A stretch of 64,000 bases of DNA from Brevibacterium sp. UMB1308A (GCF_030230605.1 NZ_JASPDO010000001.1:199264-263263), one strand, 5' to 3'; positions 44,241 through 54,735 are shown, counted from the stretch's first letter. Notes: a model not told the origin generated them from the letters alone. Translations and numbers: made by a program.

Positions 44241-44294
44241 GATCGTCTCCTTTGCAGAACCGGACCGCTCACCGGACCAGTTGCCTCAGTTTGG

Positions 44295-45203
44295 TTACTG
44301 GGTGGCCGAGGTGGCTAGGTCCGCCTGCTCGCATGAATCGCAGTTCGGGTGTTCGTTGCGTTCCGTGCAGTCTTCGCACCGCAAGAACTGTTTGCGGCAA
44401 CTCAAGTTTGCGCAGTTCACGAAGATGGGCGTGTGGGTGCCACAGGAAACGCATGTGCCCAACGACTCAGCCCCGTCACCAAACTCCATGTGCATACGCT
44501 TGTCGAACACATACAGCGAGCCGTCCCACAGGCCGGAGTTGCCGTAGGTCTCGCCGTAGCGCACGATTCCGCCTTCGAGCTGGTACACCTCTTCAAAGCC
44601 ACGGTTCTTCATGAGAACGCTGAGCACTTCGCAACGGATTCCGCCGGTGCAGTACGTGACGACTGGCTTGTTTTTCAGGTCGTCGTATTTGCCGGATTCG
44701 ATTTCGGCAATGAAGTCACGCGTCGTTTCTGTGTCTGGCACAATCGCATTCTTGAACTTCCCGATCTGCGCTTCCATCGCGTTGCGCCCGTCGAAGAACA
44801 CCACGTCGTCGCCGCGTTCTTCGACAAGTTTGTGGAGCTCACCGGGTTTGAGGTGCACTCCCCCACCTTCAACGCCTTTATCTGTGACCTTGATTTCTTC
44901 CGGCCGGGTGAACGTGACCAGTTCGGGGCGCACCTTTACTGACAGACGGGGGAAGTCGTCACCTTGGCCGTTCGACCATTTGATGTCTGCCTTTTTAAAT
45001 GGCGCGTAGCTCTTGGTGGTCCGCACGTACCGCTTAACGTCGTCGATGTCTCCACCCAGAGTCGCGTTGATGCCGTCTGGTGAAATGATCACGCGACCCT
45101 TAAGGTTGCAGTTTTCAGCCAGGGCAAGTTGCCACAGTTTGACCGCTTCGGGGTCGGCTAGCGGAGTAAAAACATAGAACAGAACAATCTTCGTGACGGA
45201 CAT
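44295..45203 (-). CDS. trhO: tRNA uridine(34) hydroxylase / rhodanese-family protein TrhO
   Basis: Protein of about 302 residues of the UPF0176/TrhO family. N-terminal domain [29 protein letters not shown]; rhodanese domain with catalytic Cys in [11 protein letters not shown]-terminal Cys-rich region ([30 protein letters not shown]) likely a zinc-binding knuckle. The family hydroxylates U34 of certain tRNAs. The start at ATG 45203 is preferred as it begins the conserved SVTKIVLFY block; a longer frame upstream adds 31 unconserved residues. Confidence 0.93.
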   Translation of the reverse strand: MSVTKIVLFYVFTPLADPEAVKLWQLALAENCNLKGRVIISPDGINATLGGDIDDVKRYVRTTKSYAPFKKADIKWSNGQGDDFPRLSVKVRPELVTFTRPEEIKVTDKGVEGGGVHLKPGELHKLVEERGDDVVFFDGRNAMEAQIGKFKNAIVPDTETTRDFIAEIESGKYDDLKNKPVVTYCTGGIRCEVLSVLMKNRGFEEVYQLEGGIVRYGETYGNSGLWDGSLYVFDKRMHMEFGDGAESLGTCVSCGTHTPIFVNCANLSCRKQFLRCEDCTERNEHPNCDSCEQADLATSATQ

Positions 45204-45364
45204 GCCACCAATTTTATCGCCTATGGGTGGTGCAACACGGACCGCAAGGTTTTGGGCCCTATTTTGAACCCATGGACCCCATCGCAAGGTCGGCATGCAA
45301 AGTAAAGTGAGGGTATCCCCTTGAGAATCTGATTTGAGTCCCCACCCCTGGAGTTATAGTTGCC

Positions 45365-46852
45365 ATGAAACTAAAAACCCTGCGCCAACGCGGTCAAGGA
45401 ACAATCGAGTACATTGGCATCGCAGTAGTAGCCGCGATCGTCATCGCCGGGCTTATCGCAACACCCATGGCACCTAAGATGGCGGAGACTATTGACAAAG
45501 CTATCTGCACAGTCTTTAGCGGTGCACAATGGAACGAAGCATCGTGTGGTGAAGCCCCTGAGGACAAAGTCGTTTGTGAAGTATCGACGCACGAATATGG
45601 TCGAGTTGCCGACGTCAGCGTCGACGTCAAGGCTGGCAAGGGCAGTGCACGAAAGGGAGCAACCGTTCAACTCGTCGAAACCAACGACGGCTGGGAAGTC
45701 GTGATCAGTTCGGATTACGGAGCTAGCGTAGGAAAAGGACTCGGCAAGGACAAAGGTAAAGACAAGGGCGGAGACAGTTCCGACAAAGGTGACGACCAAG
45801 ACGGTGGCGTCGAAATTAAGCCTGAGGTTAACGCCGAAGGTGAGATAAACGGTGACTACTCCTACAGCAAGGTTTACAAATTTGACAAGGATAACGAAGA
45901 AGGCGCTAGGGAAGCTTTCGAAAGAGCCAAGAAGAACGTTGACCACGGAGACGCTCTCAATCCTTTCAAACCCACACAACCTTTTAACGGCTTTGAGGAA
46001 CCTTCGGAGGAAATGCACAAGTTTCGTCTGAACGGCCAAGTAAACGCTGATTTCGATATATCGGTTTCTGATAAGGGTGACGACGCGCAAAAGCCGAACT
46101 CCAGCAACAGCGACGGAAACGACAGCGATGGGAAAGACAGCAGCGGGGAAGACAGCAGCGGGGAAGACAGCGGTAGCATCAAGATTTTGGAGAAGCTCAA
46201 AGCCGGTGTAAGTGGGAATGCAGAGCTTGGCGCAGAAGGCGCGGTCTCTCACAATCACGACGAGGGAACTAAGACCATTTACGTTCAAGTCGACGGTGGA
46301 CTTGAAGGTAAAGCAAACCAGGAATTCCTTGGTACTGCAGGCGCTAACGCTCATGGCGCTACCCTACTGGCGGTCACTATGAAAGAAGATACGGACGAAA
46401 TCGTCAACATCACATCGCGCACGGCTTATAACGCAGATGCCGGCGTGAACGGCGCGGAGGACATCGTAAACCAGTCGGTTGTCACCGCGTCAATTAACAC
46501 CGACACCCCTGAAAAGCGCAAGCAAGCGCTGGAAGCCATCAAAAACCTCGATAACCCAATGAACCGCTATCACAACGGTGGCAAGGACGAAAACCCAAGC
46601 AAGTACACCATGTCTGACCTTTTCTATGACCATGGCAAACTCACTAAGCAGGAACGCCGAATAACGTCTGAAGAAGCCGAACAGGAAATGGATTGGTTCC
46701 GCGAAGGCACGAACTTCCTCACGAGTACTTTCGCTGATCAAGAAGTGTTTGGTCAATCTGAGTCCACAACAGACGCCTCGACTACTAGCTTCCAAGTCAT
46801 GGACGAGAATGGTAACTGGGTAGCCATGCCTGAATGCGTCGCTGGTGGGTAA
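45365..46852 (+). CDS. Flp-type leader fused to large uncharacterised protein
   Basis: Protein of 495 residues. Residues 1-50 copy the Flp leader (RQRGQGTIEY, cleavage after Gly10, Glu15 at +5, helix 16-32), then KAICTV (Cys48) and Cys61/71. After that come a Lys/Asp/Gly-rich spacer, two beta/alpha-mixed blocks separated by a Ser/Asp/Gly repeat region (around 240-275), and a C-terminal domain (residues about 290-490) ending near a Cys. No known toxin motif is recognised. It shows block-wise similarity to the protein at 10080-11309. It is followed by a lipoprotein and a four-helix membrane protein. It may be an effector or adhesin delivered by the Tad apparatus. Confidence 0.72.
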   Translation: MKLKTLRQRGQGTIEYIGIAVVAAIVIAGLIATPMAPKMAETIDKAICTVFSGAQWNEASCGEAPEDKVVCEVSTHEYGRVADVSVDVKAGKGSARKGATVQLVETNDGWEVVISSDYGASVGKGLGKDKGKDKGGDSSDKGDDQDGGVEIKPEVNAEGEINGDYSYSKVYKFDKDNEEGAREAFERAKKNVDHGDALNPFKPTQPFNGFEEPSEEMHKFRLNGQVNADFDISVSDKGDDAQKPNSSNSDGNDSDGKDSSGEDSSGEDSGSIKILEKLKAGVSGNAELGAEGAVSHNHDEGTKTIYVQVDGGLEGKANQEFLGTAGANAHGATLLAVTMKEDTDEIVNITSRTAYNADAGVNGAEDIVNQSVVTASINTDTPEKRKQALEAIKNLDNPMNRYHNGGKDENPSKYTMSDLFYDHGKLTKQERRITSEEAEQEMDWFREGTNFLTSTFADQEVFGQSESTTDASTTSFQVMDENGNWVAMPECVAGG

Positions 46853-46900
46853 CATGTCAATGGATCGTCAGACTTTCATCGCACTTAGGAAAGAGATCAA

Positions 46901-47467
46901 ATGAAGACTCAGGCGTTCAAGCTTATAGCTCTATCCGCTATCGTCGCCCTTCTCAGCTCATGCGGAATAGGTAATGCGGGTGTGACAAATGAACCCGACA
47001 ACTCCAATGAACAGCGGATTTCCGAGGGACGTATTTCAGTTGTCGTCCCCAAAGAATGGTCCAAAAATCCAGACTTTAAACCGACCTTCACTGGTTTCAC
47101 AACCTCTTGGGCAAATTCTCACGAAGATCCCACTGACATCGTCCGGATGAGTTCGGATCAGGGTCAGGGGCCCAATGCAGAGGCCAATATGGGGTACTTT
47201 GAAGCGAACGCAATGTTCAAATCTACACACGGACCAGATTTCAAATTGGGCAATTCAAAAGACCTAGACATCAAGAACGCCACCCAAGCGAAACTCACCA
47301 CCTGGACAACCATTGACAAGTCTGGTCGCACTGTAAATGGCGCGTGGGTGTTTGTGTCCGCTGACGATGATCCGGCTGTGGGAGGCGTCGAAATCATGGC
47401 ACTAACACTGACTAAAGACGAAATCAATGACATGATTGATTCGATCCAGTTCGACCCGAGTAAATAA
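46901..47467 (+). CDS. Small lipoprotein, family shared with OmpA and effector loci (copy 3)
   Basis: Protein of 188 residues with a signal peptide and lipobox LSSC. The mature beta-rich domain has SVVVPKEWSK, EANAMFKS, DIKNATQAKLTTW, TVNGAWVFVSAD and NDMIDSI, aligning best with copy 1 at 13.6 kb. AAAGAG precedes the ATG. It is directly after the 45.4 kb Flp-leader gene and likely in its operon, a candidate immunity or co-effector protein. Confidence 0.78.
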   Translation: MKTQAFKLIALSAIVALLSSCGIGNAGVTNEPDNSNEQRISEGRISVVVPKEWSKNPDFKPTFTGFTTSWANSHEDPTDIVRMSSDQGQGPNAEANMGYFEANAMFKSTHGPDFKLGNSKDLDIKNATQAKLTTWTTIDKSGRTVNGAWVFVSADDDPAVGGVEIMALTLTKDEINDMIDSIQFDPSK

Positions 47468-47469
47468 TT

Positions 47470-47853
47470 ATGCTGTCGTTTGCCAAATCCTTTCTCGGCG
47501 GACTTTTTGCCTTTATCGTTTCCAACCTCGCGCTGATGATCGTTTTTAAGCTAGTTGAAAGCTGGTGGTTTGCGGTTCCTCCGGTGCTATCCGGAGCGGT
47601 CGCTGCGTTTGTGGCATTCTGGACTGACCTGGAATCACGCACCAGCACCTGGCTTGCTGTGGCTTTGCCCTCCGCGCTCATGGCCTGTTTTACAATCATC
47701 ATGGGCGTTGTGAATGGGATAGAGTACCCGCTATGGCAGATGGCTTACATGGTCGTTGCCAACGCTTTAACTGCCGCCATAGCTGGTGGGCTTGTCTTTT
47801 TGGTAGTTCATTTGATTTACGGCGGGTCGGAGCATATAGAGGAACCTGTCTGA
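47470..47853 (+). CDS. Four-helix membrane protein
   Basis: Protein of 127 residues with about four hydrophobic helices (roughly 5-28, 35-48, 55-78, 90-112) and a short acidic tail. It is three bases after the lipoprotein stop, in the same direction, so it is probably co-transcribed with the Flp-leader gene. A similar-sized four-helix protein (9670-10080) accompanies the related 409-residue protein. Function unknown. Confidence 0.72.
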   Translation: MLSFAKSFLGGLFAFIVSNLALMIVFKLVESWWFAVPPVLSGAVAAFVAFWTDLESRTSTWLAVALPSALMACFTIIMGVVNGIEYPLWQMAYMVVANALTAAIAGGLVFLVVHLIYGGSEHIEEPV

Positions 47854-47882
47854 ACCGGACCAGACACCGTTACAGTGAAGCC

Positions 47883-48674
47883 ATGGACTCATACTTCAAG
47901 CGCACCGGCACGCACCAATACACGGCCACCCAGCTCACCTCGGGAGCATGGAATGTCGAAGAACAACACATCTCCCCCACCCTGGGGCTCGCCACCCACA
48001 TCATCGAAACCGACCTTCACGCCCGGCGTGATGACCCCATGGTGATCGGCAATCTCAAATTCGACATCCTGGGTGTCGTACCCATTGGCGCATACGACGT
48101 CGACGTCCGCGTGATCCGCCCCGGACGCACAATCGAACTCGTCGAAGCCACCCTCAATCACGGCGAGCGTACCATCGTCATCGCCCGCGCCTGGCTCATG
48201 AAACCAGGCGACTCCTCCTCCGTAGCCGGGACAGCACTCAGCCAGCTACCACCTCGGGAACATATGGAACCTTACGCCCCGCACATTGACTGGCAGGGCG
48301 ACTACCTCAAAACTTACGAAGGTTTCCGCACCCAGCAAGAGCCCGGCCGGGCACAGGTGTGGCAGCGCACCCACGCCGACCTCGTAGACGAGTCCTACAG
48401 TGCCCTCGCCCGCTCAGCCGGGATGCTCGACGTCGCCAACGGGCTATCCGTACGCCAAGACCCAACCCAGGTCGCTTTCCCCAACGTGGACCTCGACATC
48501 CACTACTTCCGCGTCCCGGACTTCGCCCACCAACCCGGGCAGCCTTCAGACTGGCAAGGCTACGACGTGACCGTGAGCTTTGGCGACGGCGCGCTGGGCC
48601 TCACCCACACGTGGGTCCACGACCAACACGGCCCGTTCGCCGCCGTCACGCAGTGCCTGACCGTCCGGCCGTAG
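47883..48674 (+). CDS. Acyl-CoA thioesterase-like protein (double hotdog)
   Basis: Protein of 263 residues resembling TesB/PF13622-type thioesterases: MDSYFKRTGTHQYTATQLTSG, the FDILGVVPIGAYDVDVRVIRPGRTIELVEATLNHGER block (hotdog 1), and a second half ending VSFGDGALGLTHTWVHD. The conserved Asp and Gln/Thr positions are plausible but not verified. The first ATG after the four-helix gene, at 47883, begins the family-like sequence; upstream frame is not coding. Confidence 0.8.
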   Translation: MDSYFKRTGTHQYTATQLTSGAWNVEEQHISPTLGLATHIIETDLHARRDDPMVIGNLKFDILGVVPIGAYDVDVRVIRPGRTIELVEATLNHGERTIVIARAWLMKPGDSSSVAGTALSQLPPREHMEPYAPHIDWQGDYLKTYEGFRTQQEPGRAQVWQRTHADLVDESYSALARSAGMLDVANGLSVRQDPTQVAFPNVDLDIHYFRVPDFAHQPGQPSDWQGYDVTVSFGDGALGLTHTWVHDQHGPFAAVTQCLTVRP

Positions 48675-48796
48675 TTGCCCTTACCCAACCACACCCGCAA
48701 CGACCTCGGCCGTGGTCCCTCAAAGCGCCCCTCACCTCCTGCAACAGGTAGACTTCGCAGTAAGACGTATGGACGTGCCATCAGAAAGGGATCCCT

Positions 48797-51109
48797 ATGG
48801 CAAGCGCTGCTGACAAGCGTGTGAAAGAAACAGTTGAGTACGCCGCTGCACACCCCGAGGTCGAGCAACCATACGCGGAACTTGGACTGAAAGAAAACGA
48901 ATACGAAGAGATCAAGAAGATCCTGGGCCGCCGCCCCACCAGCGCGGAACTGGCCATGTATTCGGTCATGTGGTCAGAGCACTGCTCATACAAGTCCTCC
49001 AAGGTGCACCTGCGCAAGTTTGGCGAGCAGGTCACTGACGAAATGAAGAAGAACCTGCTCGTAGGCATGGGTGAAAATGCTGGTGTTGTGGACATCGGTG
49101 AAGGCTGGGCTGTAACGTTCAAGGTCGAATCGCACAACCACCCGTCCTACGTTGAGCCCTACCAGGGTGCCGCCACGGGTGTTGGCGGTATCGTTCGCGA
49201 CATCATCTCAATGGGTGCCCGCCCCGTTGCCGTCATGGACCAGTTGCGTTTTGGCCGGATCGACCACCCGGACACGGCACGCATGGTTCACGGCGTAGTC
49301 AGCGGAATCGGCGGTTACGGCAACTGCTTGGGCCTGCCCAACATTGGTGGCGAAACCATCTTCGACCCGGTCTACCAGGGAAACCCACTGGTCAACGCAC
49401 TGGCCGTGGGTGTCATGAAGCACGAAGACATTCGCCTGGCCAACGCTTCTGGTAAAGGCAACAAGGTTGTGCTGTTTGGTGCCCGCACGGGTGGTGACGG
49501 AATCGGTGGCGCTTCGATCCTAGCGTCTGAGTCCTTTGACGACACCAAACCGTCCAAGCGACCTGCCGTCCAGGTGGGTGACCCGTTTGCTGAAAAGGTT
49601 CTCATCGAGTGCTGCCTGGAACTGTTCCAGGCCCAGGTAGTCGAAGGTATCCAGGACCTTGGCGCGGCCGGTATTTCCTGTGCCACGTCTGAGCTTGCCT
49701 CCAACGGTGACGGTGGAATGCACATTGCCCTGGACGACGTTCTGTTGCGCGACCCCACGCTCACCCCTGAAGAGATCCTCATGAGCGAATCGCAGGAACG
49801 CATGATGGCGGTTGTCACGCCTGAAAACCTGCAGCGCTTCGAAGAAATCGCGCAGAAGTGGGAAGTCGAGTATTCGATCCTGGGTGAGGTCACGGACACT
49901 GGCCGTTTGGTGATCGAATGGCACGGCGACGTGATCGTGGATGTGCCACCCCGCTCTGTCGCTCACGACGGGCCGGTGTATGACCGCCCGTATCAGGAGC
50001 CTTCATGGACCGCCGAGGTGCGTGCCAACACCGTACGTTCCGCCGGCTTGTCGTACCCAACAGGTGGCTCCGAGCTGGGCAACACGGTCATCGAGATGGC
50101 CAAGTCGCCTAACCTGTCCAGCCGCGACTGGATCACTAAGCAGTACGACAAGTACGTGCAGGGGAACACGGCCATGGCCTTCCCTGACGACGCTGGCGTG
50201 ATCCGCGTGAACGAAGAAACCGGTTTGGGTATTGCCCTGGCAACGGATGCCAACGGCCGGTACTGTTTCCTTGACCCCGCCCGAGGTGCTGCCCTGGCGC
50301 TCGCGGAAGCGCACCGTAACGTGTCGACGGCAGGCGCCCAGCCTTTGGCTGTGACTGACTGTCTGAACTTTGGGTCACCTGAGGACCCTGAGATCATGTG
50401 GCAGTTTGTGCAGGCCGTCGATGGGCTTGCGGCTGCGTGTAAGGACCTAGGTATCCCTGTCACCGGCGGTAACGTCAGCCTGTACAACCAGACTGGTTCC
50501 GCAGCGATCCACCCAACGCCTGTTGTAGGTGTATTGGGTGTGTTTGACGATGTTTCACGACGCACCCCGTCTGGATTCCGCGAGGCTGGTCAGACCATTT
50601 ACTTGCTGGGCACCACGTACGACGAACTCGACGGTTCCGCGTGGGCCGATGTCATGCATAACCACTTGGGTGGTGTCCCACCGGAGTACCGCCCGGAGCA
50701 AGAGAAGGAACTGGCTCAGATCCTCATCAACGCCTCCCGCGACGGCATGATCGACACTGCTCATGACCTGTCTGAAGGTGGCCTGTCGCAGGCGCTTGTC
50801 GAAGCATGTGTGCGCTTTGGCATGGGTGCTCGCGTGTGGCTTGACGAGGTGTGTGAACGTGACGGTATCGACCTGTTCACTGCGCTTTTCTCCGAGTCGA
50901 CAGCACGCGCTATCGTGGCAGTTCCACGCTCCGAAGAGGTCCGTTTCAAGGACATGTGCACCGCGCGCGGTTTTGCGTTTGCACGTATCGGAATGACTGA
51001 TGCGGGCCCGTCCGACTCAGCTTCGCTGGAGCTGGTGGACCACTTCTCCTTGCCGCTGGATGAACTTGCCAGTGCGCACGGCGGAACCTTGCCACGCCTG
51101 TTCGACTAG
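48797..51109 (+). CDS. purL: FGAM synthetase large subunit PurL
   Basis: Small-type PurL of 770 residues, requiring separate PurS and PurQ. Motifs: [87 protein letters not shown], and [11 protein letters not shown]. It lies six kilobases from purS-purQ, separated by an accessory stretch. AAAGGGA precedes the ATG. Confidence 0.97.
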   Translation: MASAADKRVKETVEYAAAHPEVEQPYAELGLKENEYEEIKKILGRRPTSAELAMYSVMWSEHCSYKSSKVHLRKFGEQVTDEMKKNLLVGMGENAGVVDIGEGWAVTFKVESHNHPSYVEPYQGAATGVGGIVRDIISMGARPVAVMDQLRFGRIDHPDTARMVHGVVSGIGGYGNCLGLPNIGGETIFDPVYQGNPLVNALAVGVMKHEDIRLANASGKGNKVVLFGARTGGDGIGGASILASESFDDTKPSKRPAVQVGDPFAEKVLIECCLELFQAQVVEGIQDLGAAGISCATSELASNGDGGMHIALDDVLLRDPTLTPEEILMSESQERMMAVVTPENLQRFEEIAQKWEVEYSILGEVTDTGRLVIEWHGDVIVDVPPRSVAHDGPVYDRPYQEPSWTAEVRANTVRSAGLSYPTGGSELGNTVIEMAKSPNLSSRDWITKQYDKYVQGNTAMAFPDDAGVIRVNEETGLGIALATDANGRYCFLDPARGAALALAEAHRNVSTAGAQPLAVTDCLNFGSPEDPEIMWQFVQAVDGLAAACKDLGIPVTGGNVSLYNQTGSAAIHPTPVVGVLGVFDDVSRRTPSGFREAGQTIYLLGTTYDELDGSAWADVMHNHLGGVPPEYRPEQEKELAQILINASRDGMIDTAHDLSEGGLSQALVEACVRFGMGARVWLDEVCERDGIDLFTALFSESTARAIVAVPRSEEVRFKDMCTARGFAFARIGMTDAGPSDSASLELVDHFSLPLDELASAHGGTLPRLFD

Positions 51110-51149
51110 AAGAGAGTTAGCTAGCCCCGCCGACACTGGCCCTGTGTGG

Positions 51150-51800
51150 CTACCATCCGATCCTGTCGGACGCGGAGAATCCTGACCCACCGTCTGTGTT
51201 GGACGCTCCAGCTGTCATGTAGCGCCCAACCAGAACAACACCGGTAAAGATCACGATTTTCACCAACGCCGGCAGCACGACGCTCGCAGCTAAAGCGCCT
51301 GATGACGCTTGAAGAGCGGCCGCTGCGCCGCTTACTCCGAAGCTCACCACTGCAGACAGCACGGTGTTGACGATCGTTGCAACAAGCGCCACGGCGAACA
51401 TCCACGGCGCGTGGGACGCTGCAACCACCCACGCGCTGAGAAGGAGAAAGAATCTCACTGCTGAAAGAACGTGGGAAAACGCCACGACAAGCATGATGTT
51501 GCCACTCGAAGACATAGCGTTGAGCAGAACAACTGCTAGCGGCCAGCTTATAACCGACACAGCAACCAGCAGCGCGGCAACTGCTTGTCGCGCGGGCTTA
51601 CCCCATGCCAGCAATAGCACTGCTGCGACCCCCGCAACCAGGGATACCAAGCCGGTCACGAGACCTGCTGGGCTGATCCCGCCCAAGCTTTCCTGCTGTG
51701 GAACAACGTGAAACACCGTAAGCAACGGCTCTACTACGCCTGCAATGAAAATGACCAGGAAAAGCAGGTACGGGACCACAAACGGCACAGGCGAGCGCAT
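51150..51800 (-). CDS. Uncharacterised polytopic membrane protein
   Basis: Protein of 216 residues with five or six hydrophobic helices, Ala/Val/Leu-rich, with no recognised motif. It starts one base after the stop of the S9 peptidase (TAA...ATG at 51800), so the two are probably one operon, and is convergent with purL. Confidence 0.75.
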   Translation of the reverse strand: MRSPVPFVVPYLLFLVIFIAGVVEPLLTVFHVVPQQESLGGISPAGLVTGLVSLVAGVAAVLLLAWGKPARQAVAALLVAVSVISWPLAVVLLNAMSSSGNIMLVVAFSHVLSAVRFFLLLSAWVVAASHAPWMFAVALVATIVNTVLSAVVSFGVSGAAAALQASSGALAASVVLPALVKIVIFTGVVLVGRYMTAGASNTDGGSGFSASDRIGW

Positions 51801-51801
51801 T

Positions 51802-54009
51802 TTACTTAACCTCGGTTAACCCCAGCGTGTCCAGGACCCACGCATATTCGAATGCCCGGTCTTTCCACGTGCTGTACCGGCCAGAGGCTCCACCGTGGCC
51901 GGCCACCATCTCTGTTTTCATGATGACATCGGCCCCCACTTCACGCAGGCGCGCAACCCATTTAGCCGGTTCGACATAGAGCACACGAGTGTCGTTCAAA
52001 CTGGTGATAGCCAGGATCTTGGGATACGGGTGTTCTCCCACGTTTTCGTATGGCGCGTACGACTTCATGTACGCGTACACCTCGGGATCGTGCAACGGGT
52101 CACCCCACTCTTCCCACTCGATCACGGTCAGCGGCAGTTCCGGCATCAGAACCGAGGTGAGCGGGTCCACGAACGGCACCAGCGCACAGATCCCGGCGTA
52201 CTGGTCAGGAGCTTCGTTCGCAATGACTCCCATGAGCAGCCCTCCAGCCGAGCCACCCAGCGCCACGGTTGTTTCCGGAGCGCTCACACCTGTTGCGTGC
52301 AAATGTTTGGTTGCCGCGATGAAGTCGCTAAACGTGTTCTTCTTGGTAAGCACTTTGCCGTTGTCGTACCAGTGGCGGCCCATTTCGCCGCCACCGCGCA
52401 CGTGCGCAACAGCCCACACCACGCCGCGTTCCATCACGCTGAGGCGGCTGACAAAGAAGTTCGGGTCAGCTGAGACTTCGTAGCTTCCGTATCCGTAGAT
52501 CACCATGGGGGCCGAGGTCGTCCCCACCCCGTCCGTCCCCGGGGCCCAGCCTGTGGGTACCTTCAGCGCATTCCACGCGAGAGACACCGGGATCTTTTCG
52601 CCATCTTCGGCCGTCGCCCACACGAGTGCCTGGCGGTACTGACTGAAGTCGATTCCACCCAGAACTTCCTGCTGTTTCAGAACGGTTTTCTCACCTGTCC
52701 GGGTGTCCAGCTGGAACAGGGTGGGTGGAGTGATGAACGATTCGTAGCTCAAGCGCAAGGTCGGCTGCGCGAATTCGGGATTGGCCCCGGTTTCCATGGT
52801 GCCGATGGGTTCGTCCACTTTGACTTCTTTCAGCGGACCTACGCCAGGGATGGGGCCCTGCCCGGTATCTGCCGCAGCCTCTGCCACCTCGGCGATTTCC
52901 ATGACCCCCACCCGTGCGAACCCGCCGGACCGGTACGTCACCGCCAAGAAGTCTTCGAACGCCTCCACGTGTTCGACCCGCATGCCGTCCGTGGGCGGGA
53001 TGAGGGGTTCCGAGGCAGCAAGCACCGACTGCGTGTCAGACGCATTCAGGTCGACCGGCACCACGATGGCTTCCGAGTCCGGGGTGTTGCGGTCGTGCAC
53101 AATGACGAACCGGTCCTTGCCTGCGATCACCGCGTGGTCGACCGCGTAGGACACGCCGTCTTCGCGGTCCCACACGGGGCGTGGCTGGGCCTGCAAGTTG
53201 GACACGGGGATCATCCACGCACTGGATGTGAGTTTCGAACCGGCAACGATCATCAAGTATTCGTGCGAGCGTGTGAAACCGGCGCCTACGAAGAAACGTT
53301 CGTCGGGTTCGTGGAAGATCTTCTGTGGCTCGGTCTCAGCACCAATCTGGTAGCGCCACACGGTGTCGGGCCGCCACGCTTCGTCGACCGTGGTGTAGAA
53401 GATGTAGTTGCCGGTGGGGTCGATGAACGCGCCGGCGAACGTGTTCTCAATCGTGTCGTCGAGGTCTTCACCGGTGTGTACGTCGCGGACCTTGACGGTG
53501 TAGCGTTCGTCCCCGGTGTAGTCGGCAGACCACACCAAAAGTTTGCCCGCTTCGTCCAGGCTGAACGCGCCCAGGGAGAAGAATTCGTGACCGTCAGCCT
53601 CAGCGTTGAGGTCCAAAATAACTTCTTCGTTTTCGCCCGGTTCGTCATCAACCCGAGGTGGCACCCACGCGTCCGGGTGGTCCAGTGGCAGGGCGGGCAC
53701 CCGGCTCATGACTGGGTAGTCTTTGCCTTCAAATGTGCGGGTGAGCATCCAGAAGTTGCCCCGGCGCACCGGCACCGACATGTCGGATTCCTTGGTGCGC
53801 GTCTTGATTTCGTTAAAGATGTCGTCGCGCAGGCCGTCCAGGTGCGCGGTTCGTGCTTGGGTGTACGCGTTTTCGGCCTCGATGTGGGCGATGACGTCTG
53901 GGTTGTCTTTGTCGCGCATCCATTCGTATGGGTCAACGAATGTGTCGCCGTGGTGGGTGCGTTCAGAGGGGACTTTTTTCGCTACGGGCGGTGTCATTTC
54001 TGAGGTCAT
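51802..54009 (-). CDS. S9 family peptidase (oligopeptidase B type)
   Basis: Serine peptidase of 735 residues. The N-terminal beta-propeller region (FSLGAFSLDEAGKLLVWSADYTGDERYT and similar) precedes an alpha/beta-hydrolase domain with the nucleophile Ser in LGGSAGGLLMG, Asp in ITSLNDTRVLYVEPAKW and His in VAGHGGASGRYS. Length and GGSAGG fit oligopeptidase B/protease II, which cleave after basic residues in short peptides. Cytoplasmic by lack of signal peptide. Its ATG is at 54009. Confidence 0.92.
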   Translation of the reverse strand: MTSEMTPPVAKKVPSERTHHGDTFVDPYEWMRDKDNPDVIAHIEAENAYTQARTAHLDGLRDDIFNEIKTRTKESDMSVPVRRGNFWMLTRTFEGKDYPVMSRVPALPLDHPDAWVPPRVDDEPGENEEVILDLNAEADGHEFFSLGAFSLDEAGKLLVWSADYTGDERYTVKVRDVHTGEDLDDTIENTFAGAFIDPTGNYIFYTTVDEAWRPDTVWRYQIGAETEPQKIFHEPDERFFVGAGFTRSHEYLMIVAGSKLTSSAWMIPVSNLQAQPRPVWDREDGVSYAVDHAVIAGKDRFVIVHDRNTPDSEAIVVPVDLNASDTQSVLAASEPLIPPTDGMRVEHVEAFEDFLAVTYRSGGFARVGVMEIAEVAEAAADTGQGPIPGVGPLKEVKVDEPIGTMETGANPEFAQPTLRLSYESFITPPTLFQLDTRTGEKTVLKQQEVLGGIDFSQYRQALVWATAEDGEKIPVSLAWNALKVPTGWAPGTDGVGTTSAPMVIYGYGSYEVSADPNFFVSRLSVMERGVVWAVAHVRGGGEMGRHWYDNGKVLTKKNTFSDFIAATKHLHATGVSAPETTVALGGSAGGLLMGVIANEAPDQYAGICALVPFVDPLTSVLMPELPLTVIEWEEWGDPLHDPEVYAYMKSYAPYENVGEHPYPKILAITSLNDTRVLYVEPAKWVARLREVGADVIMKTEMVAGHGGASGRYSTWKDRAFEYAWVLDTLGLTEVK

Positions 54010-54105
54010 GGCACCACACTACCCGCGTCACCGCCTCTGTGAAGTGAAACACGGTCTTAACGGTGTCCGAGTTTAGCGATGACCGGGGGTTACCGGTGAC
54101 CGGTT

Positions 54106-54735
54106 TTAGCGGTGTCCGGGTTTCAGCGCGACCCACAGACCTTCGACGGTTGTACACACGGTGTCTTCCCACACGAGTTCGCCGCGCACATAGATTTTGC
54201 GGCCGTCCACTTTTTCGATCCACCCGCGCATGGTGAGGTCCACGTCGACGGGTGTTGGTGCACGGAACTCGGTCTTAATGTATGCGGTCCGGCAATAGGG
54301 CTGGTCACTAGCCATAATCATGTAGCCCAGGCCTTCGTCGAACGCCAGGGCTTGCGCACCTCCGTGAACCACCCGGTTCGCACCCAGGTAGAACGCGCCA
54401 AACCTCAAGTGAACGCTAAAGACACCGTCGTCATCCTTGTGTGCCTGCGTGAACTTTGGCAAGAGCGCTTGGCCGCGCTGTTTGTCTGACCGGCTCACTC
54501 GCCACAGGCGGTGCAGTTCATCGGCCTCGTACTGTTCTGCACTCTGGTTGATGGCGCGCAAGTGTTCGGTGATCTGGCGAATCTCATCCACCGGCGGGTT
54601 CGCCCGCGCAATCAGGTCCTGGGTGCGCACGAACTCGTGGATCATGTCTGACCACGCTGCCACTTGTTCAGGATCGCGTTTCACCTTTTTCAGCGCTTCG
54701 AGTGCTTCAAACGCGTCCATTTCAGACAGTGCCAT
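54106..54735 (-). CDS. PaaI-type hotdog thioesterase
   Basis: Protein of about 209 residues. The C-terminal half is a hotdog domain: NRVVHGGAQALAFDEGLGYMIMA, FRAPTPVDVDLTMRGW and RKIYVRGELVWED. The N-terminal 90 residues are a helical extension that is not usual in the family. AAGGGA lies before ATG 54735; the frame extends upstream by 14 unconserved codons. Substrate unknown. Confidence 0.82.
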   Translation of the reverse strand: MALSEMDAFEALEALKKVKRDPEQVAAWSDMIHEFVRTQDLIARANPPVDEIRQITEHLRAINQSAEQYEADELHRLWRVSRSDKQRGQALLPKFTQAHKDDDGVFSVHLRFGAFYLGANRVVHGGAQALAFDEGLGYMIMASDQPYCRTAYIKTEFRAPTPVDVDLTMRGWIEKVDGRKIYVRGELVWEDTVCTTVEGLWVALKPGHR

